From: Odontesthes bonariensis
Lineage: Eukaryota; Chordata; Actinopteri; Atheriniformes; Atherinopsidae
Reading direction: 5' to 3'
DNA: 64,000 nucleotides
Assembly: GCF_027942865.1 (NCBI RefSeq)
Contig: NC_134529.1
Location: 586,013-650,012 of the forward strand
In this document: positions 12,401 to 22,747 of the stretch, piece by piece
How the letters are laid out: each line of letters starts with the position of its first letter
Position numbering within the stretch: the stretch's first letter is position 1
Notes under the pieces: generated by a model
Database searches by the model: none
What the model saw: the letters and a program-made list of their open reading frames with translations, nothing else
What the model was told of the DNA's origin: nothing
Position numbers and translations under genes: made by a program

Positions 12401-15400
12401 TGGGTCACCTATGGGTTTTAACGTGGTCTCTGGGTGCAGGTCTGGACTCCCTGTGGGTCACCTGTGGTTCTAACGCGGTCTCTGGGTGCAGGTCTGGACT
12501 CTCTGTGGGTCACCTGTGGTTCTAACGCGGTCTCTGGGTGCAGGTCTGGACTCCCTGTGGGTCATCTGTGGTTTTAACGCGGTCTCTGGGTGCAGGTCTG
12601 GACTCCCTGTGGGTCATCTGTGGTTTTAACGTGGTCTCTGGCTGCAGGTCTGGACTCCCTGTAGTTTTAACGTGGTCTCTGGCTGCAGGTCTGGACTCCC
12701 TGTGGGTCACCTGTGGGTTCTAACGTGGTCTCTGGCTGCAGGTCTGGACTCCCTGTAGTTTTAACGTGGTCTCTGGGTGCAGGTCTGGACTCCCTGTGGG
12801 TCACCTATGGGTTTTAACGTGGTCTCTGGGTGCAGGTCTGGACTCCCTGTGGGTCACCTGTGGGTTCTAACGCGGTCTCTGGGTGCAGGTCTGGACTCTC
12901 TGTGGGTCACCTGTGGTTCTAACGCGGTCTCTGGGTGCAGGTCTGGACTCTCTGTGGGTCACCTGTGGTTCTAACGCGGTCTCTGGGTGCAGGTCTGGAC
13001 TCCCTGTGGGTCATCTGTGGTTTTAACGCGGTCTCTGGGTGCAGGTCTGGACTCCCTGTGGGTCACCTGTGGGTTCTAACGTGGTCTCTGGCTGCAGGTC
13101 TGGACTCCCTGCGGGTCACCTGTGGGTTCTAACGTGGTCTCTGGGTGCAGGTCTGGACTCCCTGTGGTCACCTGTGGGTTCTAACGTGGTCTCTGGGTGC
13201 TGGTCTGGACTCCCTGCGGGTCACCTATGGGTTCTAACGTGGTCTCTGGGTGCAGGTCTGGACTCCCTGTGGGTCACCTGTGGGTTCTAACGTGGTCTCT
13301 GGGTGCAGGTCTGGACTCCCTGTGGTTCTAACGTGGTCTCTGGGTGCAGGTCTGGACTCCCTGTGGGTCACCTGTGGGTTCTAACGTGGTCTCTGGGTTT
13401 AGGTCTGGACTCCCTGTGGTTTTAACGTGGTCTCTGGGTGCAGGTCTGGACTCCCTGTGGTTTTAAGGTGGTCTCTGGGTGCAGGTCTGGACTCCCTGTG
13501 GTTCTAACGTGGTCTCAGGGTGCAGGTCTGGACTTCCCGTGTTTCTAACGTGGTCTCTGGGTGCAGGTCTGGACTCCCTGTGGTTCTAACGTGGTCTCTG
13601 GGTGCAGGTCTGGACTCCCTGTGGTTCTAACGTGGTCTCTGGGTGCAGGTCTGGACTCCCTGTGGTTTTAACGTGGTCTCTGGGTGCAGGTCTGGACTCC
13701 CTGTGGTTCTAACGTGGTCTCAGGGTGCAGGTCTGGACTTCCCGTGTTTCTAACGTGGTCTCTAGGTGCAGGTCTGGACTCCCTGTGGTTCTAACGTGGT
13801 CTCTGGATGCAGGTCTGGACTTCCCGTGTTTCTAACGTGGTCTCTAGGTGCAGGTCTGGACTCCCTGTGGTCACTTGTGGGTTCTAACGTGGTCTCTGGG
13901 TGCAGGTCTGGACTCCCTGTGGTTCTAACGTGGTCTCTGGATGCAGGTCTGGACTCTCTGGACGGGGACCTGAAGGGGAAGTACTACGCCCTGAAGAACA
14001 TGACGGAGGAGGAGCAGCAGCAGCTGATCGATGACCACTTCCTGTTCGATAAGCCCGTCTCCCCCCTGCTGCTGGCGTCCGGCATGGCCCGGGACTGGCC
14101 CGACGGCCGCGGCATCTGGTGAGTCCCTGTCTCTCACCTGTCCCTCACCTGTCTCTCACCTGTCTCTCACCTGTCTCTCACTTTTCCTCCCACCTGTCTC
14201 TCACCTGTCTCTCACCTGTCTTTCACCTGTCTCTCACCTGTCCCTCACCTGTCTCTCACCTGTCTCTCACCTGTCTCTCACTTTTCCTCCCACCTGTCTC
14301 TCACCTGTCTCTCACCTGTCTCCCACTTGTCTCTCACCTGTCTCCCACTTGTCTCTCACCTGTCCCTCACCAGTCTCTCACCTGTCTCTCACCTGTCTCT
14401 AACCGTTGTCTCACCTTTCTCTCACCTGTCTCTCACCTGTCTCTAACCGTTGTCTCACCCGTCTCCCACCTGTCTCTCACCTGTCTCTAACCGTTGTCTC
14501 ACCTGTCTCTCACCTGTCTCTCACCTTTCCTCCCACCTGTCTTTCACCTGTCTCTCACCTTTCCTCTCACCTGTCTACCACCTGTCTCTCACCTTTCCTT
14601 TCACCTGTCTCTCACCTGTCTCTCACCTGTCTCTCACCTTTCCTCTCACCTGTCTTTCACCTGTCTCTCACCTTTCCTTTCACCTGTCTCTCACCTGTCT
14701 CTCACCTGTCTCTCACCTGTCTCTCACCTTTCCTCTCACCTGTCTTTCACCTGTCTCTCACCTTTCCTTTCACCTGTCTTTCACCTGTCTCTCACCTTTC
14801 CTTTCACCTGTCTCTCACCTGTCTCTCACCTGTCTCTCACCTTTCCTCTCACCTGTCTCTCACCTTTCCTTTCACCTGTCTTTCACCTGTCTCTCACCTG
14901 TCTCTCACCTGTCTCTCACCTTTCCTCTCACCTGTCTTTCACCTGTCTCTCACCTTTCCTTTCACCTCTCTCTCACCTGTCTCCCACCTGTCTCCCACCT
15001 GTCTCTCACCTTTCCTCTCACCTGTCTACCACCTGTCTCTCACCTTTCCTTTCACCTGTCTCTCACCTGTCTCTCACCTGTCTCTCACCTTTCCTTTCAC
15101 CTCTCTCTCACCTGTCTCCCACCTGTCTCCCACCTGTCTCTCACCTTTCCTCTCACCTGTCTACCACCTGTCTCTCACCTGTCTCTCACCTTTCCTCTCA
15201 CCTGTCTACCACCTGTCTCTCACCTGTCCCTCACCTGTCTCTCACCTGTCTCTCACATTTCCTCCCACTTGTCTCTCACCTGTCTCCCACCTGTCTCTCA
15301 CCTGTCTCTCACCTGCAGGCACAACGACAACAAGACCTTCTTGGTGTGGGTGAACGAGGAGGATCACCTGCGTGTCATCAGCATGCAGAAAGGCGGGAAC

Positions 15401-17840
15401 ATGCGGGAGGTGTTCACCCGCTTCTGCACCGGACTCACCAAGGTGAGCGCCACTTCCTGTCTCACACTTCCTGTCTCACACACTCACTTCCTGTCTCACA
15501 CTTCCTGTCTCACACACTCACTTCCTGTCTCACACTTTCACTTCCTGTCTCACACTTTCACTTCCTGTCTCACACTTCCTGTCTCACCCACTCACTTCCT
15601 GTCTCACACTCTCACTTCCTGTCTCACACTTCCTGTCTCACCCACTCACTTCCTGTCTCACACTTCCTGTCTCACACTCTCACTTCCTGTCTCACACTTT
15701 CACTTCCTGTCTCACACTTTCACTTCCTGTCTCTCACTTCCTGTCTCACCCACTCACTTCCTGTCTCACCCTTTCTGTCGCACACTTCCTGTCTCACACT
15801 CTCACTTCCTGTCTCACACTTCCTGTCTCACCCTTTCTTCCTGTCTCACACTTCCTGTCTCACACTCTCACTTCCTGTCTCACCCACTCACTTCCTGTCG
15901 CACACTTCCTGTCTCACCCTTACTTCCTGTCTCTCACAAACTCACTTCCTGTCTCACACAAACTCACTTCCTGTCTCTCACTTCCTGTCTCACCCACTCA
16001 CTTCCTGTCTCACACTTCATGTCTCACACAAACTCACTTCCTGTCTCACCCGCCCTCACTTCCTGTCTCACACTCACTTCCTGTCTCACACTTCCTGTCT
16101 CTCACGTCCTGTCTCACCCACTCACTTCCTGTCTCACCCTTCCTGTCGCACACTTCCTGTCTCACACTTCCTGTCTCTCACTTCCTGTCTCACACTCTCA
16201 CTTCCTGTTGCACACTTCCTGTCTCTCACTTCCTGTCTCACCCTTACTTCCTGTCTCTCACAAACTCACTTCCTGTCTCACACAAACTCACTTCCTGTCT
16301 CTCACGTCCTGTCTCACCCACTCACTTCCTGTCTCACACTCTCACTTCCTGTCTCACACTTCCTGTCTCTCACTTCCTGTCTCACCCTTACTTCCTGTCT
16401 CACACTTCCTGTCTCACCCTTACTTCCTGTCGCACACTTCCTGTCTCTCACTTCCTGTCTCACCCTTACTTCCTGTCTCTCACAAACTCACTTCCTGTCT
16501 CACACAAACTCACTTCCTGTCTCACTCACTCACTTCCTGTCTCAGACTTCCTGTCTCACCCACTCACTTCCTGTCTCTCACTTCCTGTCTCACCCTTACT
16601 TCCTGTCTCACACTTCCTGTCTCTCACTTCCTGTCTCACACTCTCACTTCCTGTCTCACCCTTACTTCCTGTCGCACACTTCCTGTCTCTCACTTCCTGT
16701 CTCACCCTTACTTCCTGTCTCTCACAAACTCACTTCCTGTCTCACACAAACTCACTTCCTGTCTCTCACTTCCTGTCTCACTCACTTCCTGTCTCAGACT
16801 TCCTGTCTCACACTCTCACTTCCTGTCTCACACTCTCACTTCCTGTCTCACACTTCATGTCTCACCCACTCACTTCCTGTCTCACACTCTCACTTCCTGT
16901 CTCACACTCTCACTTCCTGTCTCACACTTCATGTCTCACCCACTCACTTCCTGTCTCACACTTCCTGTCTCACACTCTCACTTCCTGTCTCACACTTCCT
17001 GTCTCACCCACTCACTTCCTGTCTCACACTTCCTGTCCCACCCGCCCTCACTTCCTGTCTCACACTCTCACTTCCTCTCACACTTCCTGTCTCACCCTTC
17101 CTGTCGCACACTTCCTGTCTCACACTCTCACTTCCTGTCTCACCCACTCACTTCCTGTCTCACACTTCCTGTCTCTCACTTCCTGTCTCACCCACTCACT
17201 TCCTGTCGCACACTTCCTGTCTCTCACTTCCTGTCTCACCCTTACCTCCCATCGCACACTTCCTGTCTCTCACTTCCTGTCTCACACTTCCTGTCTCACC
17301 CTTACTTCCTGTCTCATACTTCCTGTCTCATACTTCCTGTCTCACACTCTCACTTCCTGTCTCACACAAACTCACTTCCTGTGTTTCTCTGGCAGATCGA
17401 GAGCTTGTTTAAGGAGCGAGCGCACGAGTTCATGTGGAACGAGCACCTGGGCTACGTGCTCACCTGCCCGTCCAACCTGGGCACGGGCCTGAGGGCCGGC
17501 GTGCACGTCAAGCTGCCCAACCTCAGCAAGAACGAGAAGTTCGGCGAGATCCTGAAGAGGCTGCGGCTGCAGAAGAGAGGAACAGGTAGGCTGGCGCACC
17601 TGTGAGACGCACCTGTGAGACGCACCTGTGCACGTGTCCTCACCTCCTCTCTGTGTCTCAGGTGGCGTGGACACCGCGGCGGTGGGCGGAGTCTTCGACA
17701 TCTCCAACGCGGACCGCCTGGGCTTCTCTGAGGTGGAGCTGGTGCAGATGGTGGTGGACGGAGTCAACCTGCTGGTCAACATGGAGAAGCGTCTGGAGGG
17801 CGGAGACGCCATCGACGACATGATGCCCGAGCAGAAGTGA
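225..17840 (+). CDS. ckb: Creatine kinase B-type, complete coding region in seven exons
   Basis: Cytosolic brain-type creatine kinase, which reversibly transfers phosphate between ATP and creatine. Joined CDS: 225-417, 4317-4471, 8966-9098, 13947-14118, 15319-15442, 17396-17585, 17662-17840. The lengths sum to 1146 nt, giving 381 aa plus stop, the usual vertebrate CKB length; every junction is GT-AG and keeps phase. Visible landmarks are the N-terminal helical domain (about 1-100), the catalytic Cys283 in CPSNLGTG, Glu232 in the NEEDHLR segment, and the family end DDMMPEQK. The start is the ATG of MPFGNTHNK, 13 nt after an acceptor, so a non-coding first exon should lie left of the window. 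It is convergent with mark3. A muscle-type paralogue is less likely given the MPFGN start and the mark3 neighbour. Whether it is teleost ckba or ckbb cannot be told. The introns are dominated by tandem arrays. Confidence 0.96.
423..2948. repeat. 32-bp minisatellite, ckb intron 1, about 79 units
   Basis: The array starts about six bases into the intron. Units differ mainly at one site, read as AACCTGGG, AACCGGGG or AACATGGG, giving a three-state code along the array. The unit contains CAACAGGAGACCCAGAACT, which resembles the exon 1/intron junction (CAACCCAGGTAGG then CCCAGAACT) with small gaps. Because 32 is not a multiple of three and the minus strand has no stop in any frame, very long minus ORFs appear; these are artefacts. 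Confidence 0.97.
3505..3710. repeat. 13-bp GC-rich minisatellite in ckb intron 1
   Basis: About 16 units of CGGCCCTGGGACC and the variant CGGCTCTGGGACC. The remainder of 2949-4316 is single-copy-looking intron plus a LINE/SINE tail and a short triplication of AATCAGCCCGTT near 4125-4165. Confidence 0.9.
3964..4062 (-). mobile_element. 3' tail of a fish non-LTR element, antisense
   Basis: TTTATTTATATAGCGCCAAA followed by a CATCTCAAGGCACTT segment is the reverse complement of a GGCGCTATATAAATAAA tail. Similar tails occur at 51396, 60660 and 61797 in the opposite orientation. Family not certain. Confidence 0.5.
4317..4471 (+). CDS. ckb: ckb coding exon 2
   Basis: Acceptor TTGGTCCACAG, donor CTGCAG|GTAAAC. 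It encodes Gly65 to Gln116 ([15 protein letters not shown] ... NPENLQ) and ends in phase 0. Its last nine bases and donor are the seed of the array that follows. Confidence 0.96.
4472..8757. repeat. 34-40-bp minisatellite of duplicated exon 2 donor, ckb intron 2
   Basis: More than 100 units, each carrying AACCTGCAGGTAAAC followed by a variable (AAC)n stretch and ATACCCAAAC or ATACACAAAC. The 15-nt core is identical to the last nine bases of coding exon 2 plus six bases of its 5' splice site. Sub-blocks containing CAGCAATAAC and AAGATATCTGAACC recur near 6400, 6950 and 7605, showing larger duplications inside the array. From about 7900 the units shift to ACCCAGACAACCTGCACGT forms. Confidence 0.97.
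8966..9098 (+). CDS. ckb: ckb coding exon 3
   Basis: Acceptor CTGTCTCTCAG, donor GAAA|GTACGA. It encodes [20 protein letters not shown] through the EQLSIE segment, residues 117-160, plus one base of Ser161. It includes the conserved SSRVRTGRS substrate-binding segment. Confidence 0.96.
9215..10402. repeat. 15-bp minisatellite, ckb intron 3, about 79 units
   Basis: Units are GGTCCCAGGACAGCT with single-base variants (AGTCCC, GATCCC, GGTCTC, AGAACAG, AGTACAG). The variants are strung in recurring blocks, for example the pair at 9541-9660 and 9735-9900. Confidence 0.97.
10405..10583. repeat. About 43-bp tandem repeat, four copies
   Basis: Copies begin AGGTCTTTATTCAGACTTCC and end CAGTGTTCTG. 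They follow the 15-bp array directly and share its AGG junction. Confidence 0.9.
10886..10930. mobile_element. Short relic shared with the transposon at 28.3 kb
   Basis: GAGAAAGTAGTCGTTTAGAT followed by CCCCAA.GTGTTGAAAACC matches 28290-28333 almost base for base, in the same orientation. The 28.3 kb copy is inside a TIR-bearing element, so this is probably a fragment of that family. It abuts the start of the 52-bp array. Confidence 0.6.
10943..13946. repeat. 52-bp minisatellite of duplicated exon 4 acceptor, ckb intron 3
   Basis: About 57 units (52 bp, with 41-bp short forms more common towards the exon). Each contains TCTCTGGGTGCAG followed by GTCTGGACTCCCTG. The genuine exon 4 junction, TCTCTGGATGCAG|GTCTGGACTCTCTG, is the last member of the array, so the units carry a copy of the 3' splice site and up to 14 exonic bases. 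Variants with GACTCTCTG identical to the exon occur, for example near 11231. Confidence 0.97.
13947..14118 (+). CDS. ckb: ckb coding exon 4
   Basis: Acceptor GGATGCAG, donor ATCTG|GTGAGT. It encodes residues 161-217 plus two bases of Trp218 ([19 protein letters not shown] through WPDGRGI). The exon start lies in the last unit of the 52-bp array. Confidence 0.95.
14119..15318. repeat. Intron-filling pyrimidine-rich array, ckb intron 4
   Basis: The whole 1200-bp intron is built from TCTCTCACCTG-type 11-bp units mixed with TTTCCTTTCACCTG and TAACCGTTG variants. The first unit overlaps the donor GTGAGTCCCTGTCTCTCACC and the last forms the acceptor TCTCTCACCTGCAG. On the sense strand nearly every position is a possible polypyrimidine tract. 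Confidence 0.97.
15319..15442 (+). CDS. ckb: ckb coding exon 5
   Basis: Acceptor TCACCTGCAG, donor ACCAAG|GTGAGC. It encodes [18 protein letters not shown] through FCTGLTK, residues 218-259, including Glu232. Confidence 0.97.
15443..17385. repeat. Array of CACTTCCTGTCTCA units filling ckb intron 5
   Basis: Units of roughly 14-20 bp, CTTCCTGTCTCACAC with CACTCT, CCACTCA, CACAAA or CCTTA spacers. They begin nine bases after the donor and reach the acceptor region. Blocks of spacer order recur, for example near 15900-16020, 16220-16330 and 16440-16560. Each unit contains the ETS-like word CTTCCTGT. Confidence 0.96.
17396..17585 (+). CDS. ckb: ckb coding exon 6
   Basis: Acceptor TTTCTCTGGCAG, donor AACAG|GTAGGC. 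It encodes residues 260-322 plus one base, including [13 protein letters not shown] with the catalytic Cys283. Confidence 0.97.
17586..17661 (+). other. ckb intron 6, 76 bp, with a three-copy nascent repeat
   Basis: The smallest ckb intron. It still holds three tandem 13-bp copies of GCACCTGTGAGAC near 17595-17632, followed by a short pyrimidine tract and CTCAG. Confidence 0.85.
17662..17840 (+). CDS. ckb: ckb coding exon 7 (stop)
   Basis: Acceptor CTGTGTCTCAG. It encodes [18 protein letters not shown] through MMPEQK and TGA at 17838-17840. Confidence 0.97.
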
Positions 17841-18035
17841 ACTGTGACCCCGTAACCCGACACCTCCTCACCTGGCCCCGCCACCTCCTCACCTGGCCCC
17901 GCCCCCTCCTCACTGTAACCCGTCCGTCCCAGCACGGGGCGTTTAGAGCCGCTCGCTTAGACTTCAGTCTTCCAACGTGAGAAGGATTTTCTATTTCCTG
18001 TCTGCACCTGTTGGACCATCTAACACCTGAAACCT

Positions 18036-18041
18036 AATAAA
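18036..18041 (+). terminator. ckb: ckb polyadenylation signal
   Basis: Canonical AATAAA about 195 bp after the stop, the first one downstream. The intervening 3' UTR has a short CACCTCCTCACCTGGCCCCG duplication. Confidence 0.8.
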
Positions 18042-18560
18042 GTCTGTGGCCCAAACTAAACCGCGCACCTGTCTTTATTACCCGCACACCTACACCTGCA
18101 CCACCTGAAACACCGAGCTGCAATCCCATCTGCACCACCTGCTGAGGTGGAGGGGAGCTTTGGGTTCAGAGATCTTCAATCAGAACCGAGAATCCCAAAG
18201 AGGATTATTGGAAAAATGACCTTAAGTTCTCACTAAAGCAGAAATTAATCACATATGTGTTCATTTAACTTGGTTAATATTGTGATATATTCATATTCTA
18301 ATTTTCAGTTTCATTTGTTGATTAAAACCTTTTTTTTTCATCTTTGTGTCAGTTTTACTTCACAAGACCGCCCACTCATTTGCATAATGAGCATCCAAAC
18401 TGACAGGTGGGAGGCTGCAGGTGTCGCAGTTAAGACTTTATAGAAACCAGAAAAATAAACCAAATTCAGTTCAATAAAACTTTATTAATAAATTATATTC
18501 CTGCAGCATTCATTATTATCAAAGATCAGGATAAAATATAAACCAGCTGAAGTGCAGCAG

Positions 18561-19818
18561 AGACACACACGCAGCGTCAGCAGGTAGCTGATGATGTCAC
18601 ACACAGCGTCAGCAGGTAGCTGATGATGTCACACACAGCGTCAGCAGGTAGCTGATGATGTCACACGCAGCGTCAGCAGGTAGCTGATGATGTCACACGC
18701 AGCGTCAGCAGGTAGCTGATGATGTCACACGCAGCGTCAGCAGGTAGCTGATGATGTCACACGCAGTGTCAGCAGGTAGCTGATGATGTCACACGCAGTG
18801 TCAGCAGGTAGCTGATGATGTCACACACAGCGTCAGCAGGTAGCTGATGTCACACGCAGCGTCAGCAGGTAGCTGATGATGTCACACACAGCGTCAGCAG
18901 GTAGCTGATGATGTCACACACAGCGTCAGCAGGTAGCTGATGATGTCACACACAGCGTCAGCAGGTAGCTGATGATGTCACACACAGCGTCAGCAGGTAG
19001 CTGATGATGTCACACACAGCGTCAGCAGGTAGCTGATGATGTCACACACAGTGTCAGCAGGTAGCTGATGATGTCACTTACACAGAGCGTCAGCAGGTAA
19101 CTGATGATGTCACACACAGCGTCAGCAGGTAACTGATGATGTCACACGCAGTGTCAGCAGGTAGCTGATGATGTCACACGCAGCGTCAGCAGGTAGCTGA
19201 TGATGTCACACGCAGTGTCAGCAGGTAGCTGATGTCACACACAGCGTCAGCAGGTAGCTGATGATGTCACACACAGCGTCAGCAGGTAGCTGATGATGTC
19301 ACACGCAGTGTCAGCAGGTAGCTGATGATGTCACACGCAGTGTCAGCAGGTAGCTGATGATGTCACTTACACAGAGCGTCAGCAGGTAGCTGATGATGTC
19401 ACACACAGCGTCAGCAGGTAGCTGATGATGTCACACGCAGTGTCAGCAGGTAGCTGATGATGTCACACGCAGTGTCAGCAGGTAGCTGATGATGTCACAC
19501 GCAGCGTCAGCAGGTAGCTGATGATGTCACACGCAGCGTCAGCAGGTAGCTGATGATGTCACACGCAGCGTCAGCAGGTAGCTGATGATGTCACACGCAG
19601 CGTCAGCAGGTAGCTGATGATGTCACACACAGCGTCAGCAGGTAGCTGATGATGTCACTTACACAGAGCGTCAGCAGGTAGCTGATGATGTCACACACAG
19701 CGTCAGCAGGTAGCTGATGATGTCACACGCAGCGTCAGCAGGTAGCTGATGATGTCACACACAGCGTCAGCAGGCAGCTGATGATATCACTTACACAGAG
19801 CGTCAGCAGGTAGCTCAG
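18561..19818. repeat. 32-bp intergenic minisatellite, about 39 units
   Basis: Units contain GCGTCAGCAGGTAGCTGATG followed by ATGTCACAC. Variants are CACACA/CACACG, GCGTCAG/TGTCAG, a 29-bp form lacking one GAT, and longer forms with CACTTACACAGA. It lies between the convergent ends of ckb and mark3. TGATGTCA and GGCAGC/GCAGCG words are shared with the array at 1-200. Confidence 0.97.
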
Positions 19819-19907
19819 GTGAACCAGCTCTGTGATCCTCCTCCTTTCCTGTTAGCGCTCTGTCTGCAGTCTCTGTCTGCCCGGATAGTCTTAAAGCTGA
19901 GCAGAGA

Positions 19908-21215
19908 GCTGTTCAATTCAATTCAAAAATACTTTATTTATCCCAGAGGGAAATTAAATGTTGATGTAGCTCAATTAAATCAAGGAGTTATTATAGATGC
20001 TGATGGCTGTGGGCAGGAAAGATTTCCTGTAGCGGTCCGTTTTGCATCCAAACTGAAGAAGCCTTTGACCGAAGAGACTCTGTTTTCTGATAACAGTCTC
20101 ATGGAGAGGATGTTCAGGTTTGTCCATAATTCTCTTGATTTTATGCAAAATCCTTCTTTGCATTATTGTCTCCAGAGGTTCCACAGTCGTCCCCAGAACA
20201 GAACCAGCCTTCTTTATCAGGTTGTTGAGTCTTTTTAGGTCCCTGGTTCTGATGCTGCTGCCCCAACAGATGACGCAAGAGGAAATGACGCTCTCAACAA
20301 CAGACTTGTAGAAGATCTGCAACATCTTGTTGCAAACCTTGAAGGACCTTAGCTTCCTCAAGAAGTACAGTCTGCTCTGTCCTTTCTTGTAGATGGCTTC
20401 ACTGTTGTGTCTCCAGTCCAGTCTGTTGTCCACATGAACACCAAGGTATTTATATTCCTCAACCACCTCCACTTCTTCTCCCATGATGGAAACAGGGTTT
20501 GATCTGACCCTGTTTCTCCTGAAATCTACAATCATCTCCTTTGTTTTGTTAACATTCAAGATGAGATGATTGTTCCCACACCATGCCACAAAGCGGTCCA
20601 CCAGCTCTCTGTACTCAGCTTCTTGTCCATCTCTGATACACCCGACAACTGCAGAGTCATCTGAATATTTCTGTAGATGATAGGAGTCTGACTTGTACTG
20701 GAAGTCTGAAGTGTACAGAGTGAAAAGGAATGGTGAGAGTACAGTCCCCTGTGGTGCTCCTGTGCTGCTGATCACCTGGTTAGACACACAATTCTTCAGT
20801 CTGACAAACTGTGGTCTGTTTGTCAGGTAGTCATTAATCCAGGTGATTGTTGAGGCCTCCACCTGAGTCTTCTGGAGTTTCAGACGAAGCAGATCAGGCT
20901 GGATTGTGTTAAATGCACTGGAGAAATCAAAGAACATGATCCTCACAGTGCTGCCTGCTTTGTCCAGATGACAGTGGGTTTGTTGAAGCAGGTGTATGAT
21001 AGCGTCTTCAACTCCAACTCCATGGCGATAAGCAAACTGCAGGGGGTCCTGATATGTGCTGGTTTGCTTACACAGGTGGGTCAACAGGAGTCTCTCCAGG
21101 ACCTTCATGATGTGGGATGTCAGGGCAACAGGTCTGTAGTCATTGATGTCTGAAGGGTGAGTTTTCTTTGGTACCGGAACCAGACAGGATGTCTTCCACA
21201 ACAGTGGTTAGAGCT
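19908..21215 (-). mobile_element. 5'-truncated LINE, reverse transcriptase region (CR1/L2/Rex1-type)
   Basis: An open minus-strand frame covers 19975-21201 (about 408 aa). It carries RT landmarks: DYRPVALTS, FDFSSAFNTI, GAPQGTVLSP, the YSDDSA catalytic box and NKTKEMIVDF, then the thumb and C-terminal segment ending SIYNNSLI. The endonuclease half is absent and a stop lies just upstream of WKTSCLVPVP, so it is a dead 5'-truncated copy. The 3' tail reads GATAAATAAAGTATTTTTGA and ends in GAATT repeats, typical of CR1/L2/Rex1 elements with short oligonucleotide tails. The long open frame suggests a fairly recent insertion. Clade assignment is from motif memory. Confidence 0.8.
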
Positions 21216-22745
21216 GTTCCTGCAGCCAGGTCTCTGCCTGATATTCCTGCTGATCTCACATTTCCCCTGATGATCAGGGGAAGAAATGGGTTAAACTTCC
21301 TCCTCCTTTTCCTCCATATTGTTCCTGCTCTGCATCCAAGACGTCTCCTCTTCAGCTCCTTAATTCGGGTCTTATTCCAGGCATTACTTGGGAAGCTCAG
21401 TTCCCAGCAGAAGTCCTTCCAGAAGCATCCAAACCAGCTGTTTCAGAAATCTGTGTTTTCACAGAAAAAAGCTCAGAAGAAAATCTGAAGAAGAAAAAAG
21501 ACTGCTGGCAGGGCCACTCTGGAATGAAATTACAGATTAACTCCTTGTTACGGTCCCTGACCTCCAGGGGGGGGGGGGGGGGGGGGGGGAGACACCCTTC
21601 TTACCTTTTCCTGTGTTTCAGGCCTGCCTCGCTGCCACAGGTGACCGGTGTTACAGCTCGCAGCTGCTCCATAAAGAGCTTCACTCAGATGTGCCAAGCC
21701 TGCCTTCCTTTTTCCTCTGGGCCTTGATCTGGTGCTCGTGCTCGTGCTTGTGCTCGTGCTCGTGCTTGGGTATTGCGTTTTGAAAAGCTGTACAGTTTTG
21801 GTATGTGCTTTAGGTCACTGATGAGTAATTTTGCGTTTTGTTTTCTCACAGTGGAAGCTGGTAGGGGTTCTCTGCCTTTTTTTGTTCTCACTCTTTTCTC
21901 CTGTTTTTGGTCAGGCAGAGAGTTTAGCCCTTGTAATTTTAAGTTTACTCTTAGCCAGAGATATTTTCATTTCATAATTAGAGGGGGTGTTTTGTTTGTT
22001 GACCCTGAAGAGTAAAAGCTCCACTGTGGTTTTGGATGATCTTTTTGTTATGTTACCTTTTCACAATTATAAATAAATTATACTTTTTTCTACGGACATC
22101 AACTGACTGAGGTATTACTTACTTACACCCCAGTGCCATGACCAATCATAATTAAGAGGGTTCTTTCAGGTTTTCTGGATCAGATCGAACCTGTTGAGGT
22201 TCTCTAGACTTTTTAATATAAACACAGTTACAGGAGTTTTTCCTACAGACTTTATGTCGTGGTTGCCTGAGCTCGGACCTTAACCCCCCGGCCTTTGACC
22301 TTTGTGATAAATACTGATCAGAGCGGTTGATGACAGGAAGCTGAGCTGCGTTCAGGTGTTTAATGAGACAGGTGAGCCTGATGTTCAGATAACGATCAGC
22401 TGACTGCTCACATGTACAAAATGAAATCAAGGTGAGAAACTATTTACAAACACACTCACACAACCTATCCACCTGAGGTGGGCGGGGCCAAAAACACCTG
22501 CAGGCTCTCTGCAACAGTTCCTGTGAAACAACACTGGACTCCGAGTCCCATGATCCTTTGCACCAAGTCCATGTGTAGCTGTCCCTGCTGAGCTGGAAGG
22601 GAAACCCCGTACAGCAGGTGGTGTCATCAACTGCCAATAATCAATGAGTGGCGTCCAATCAGATGAAGTACAAACGGCAGAAAAATGAAGCCTCTGAGCC
22701 GTCGGTCCACCTGACATCTGCAACCAATCAGAGACACAGATCAGC
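21216..22745. other. Intergenic, no supported gene
   Basis: Contains a poly-G run at about 21567-21589, a CTCGTG/CTTGTG hexamer run at 21730-21768, and otherwise ordinary AT-rich sequence up to the mark3 3' end. Short ORFs here have no recognisable features. Confidence 0.6.
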
Positions 22746-22747
22746 CA

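Noticed and set aside
14031-17605. Plus-strand ORFs of up to 1051 residues rich in SHLSLTCL
   Set aside because: They read through intronic CACCTGTCTCT and CTTCCTGTCTCAC arrays and the ckb exons in the wrong frame.
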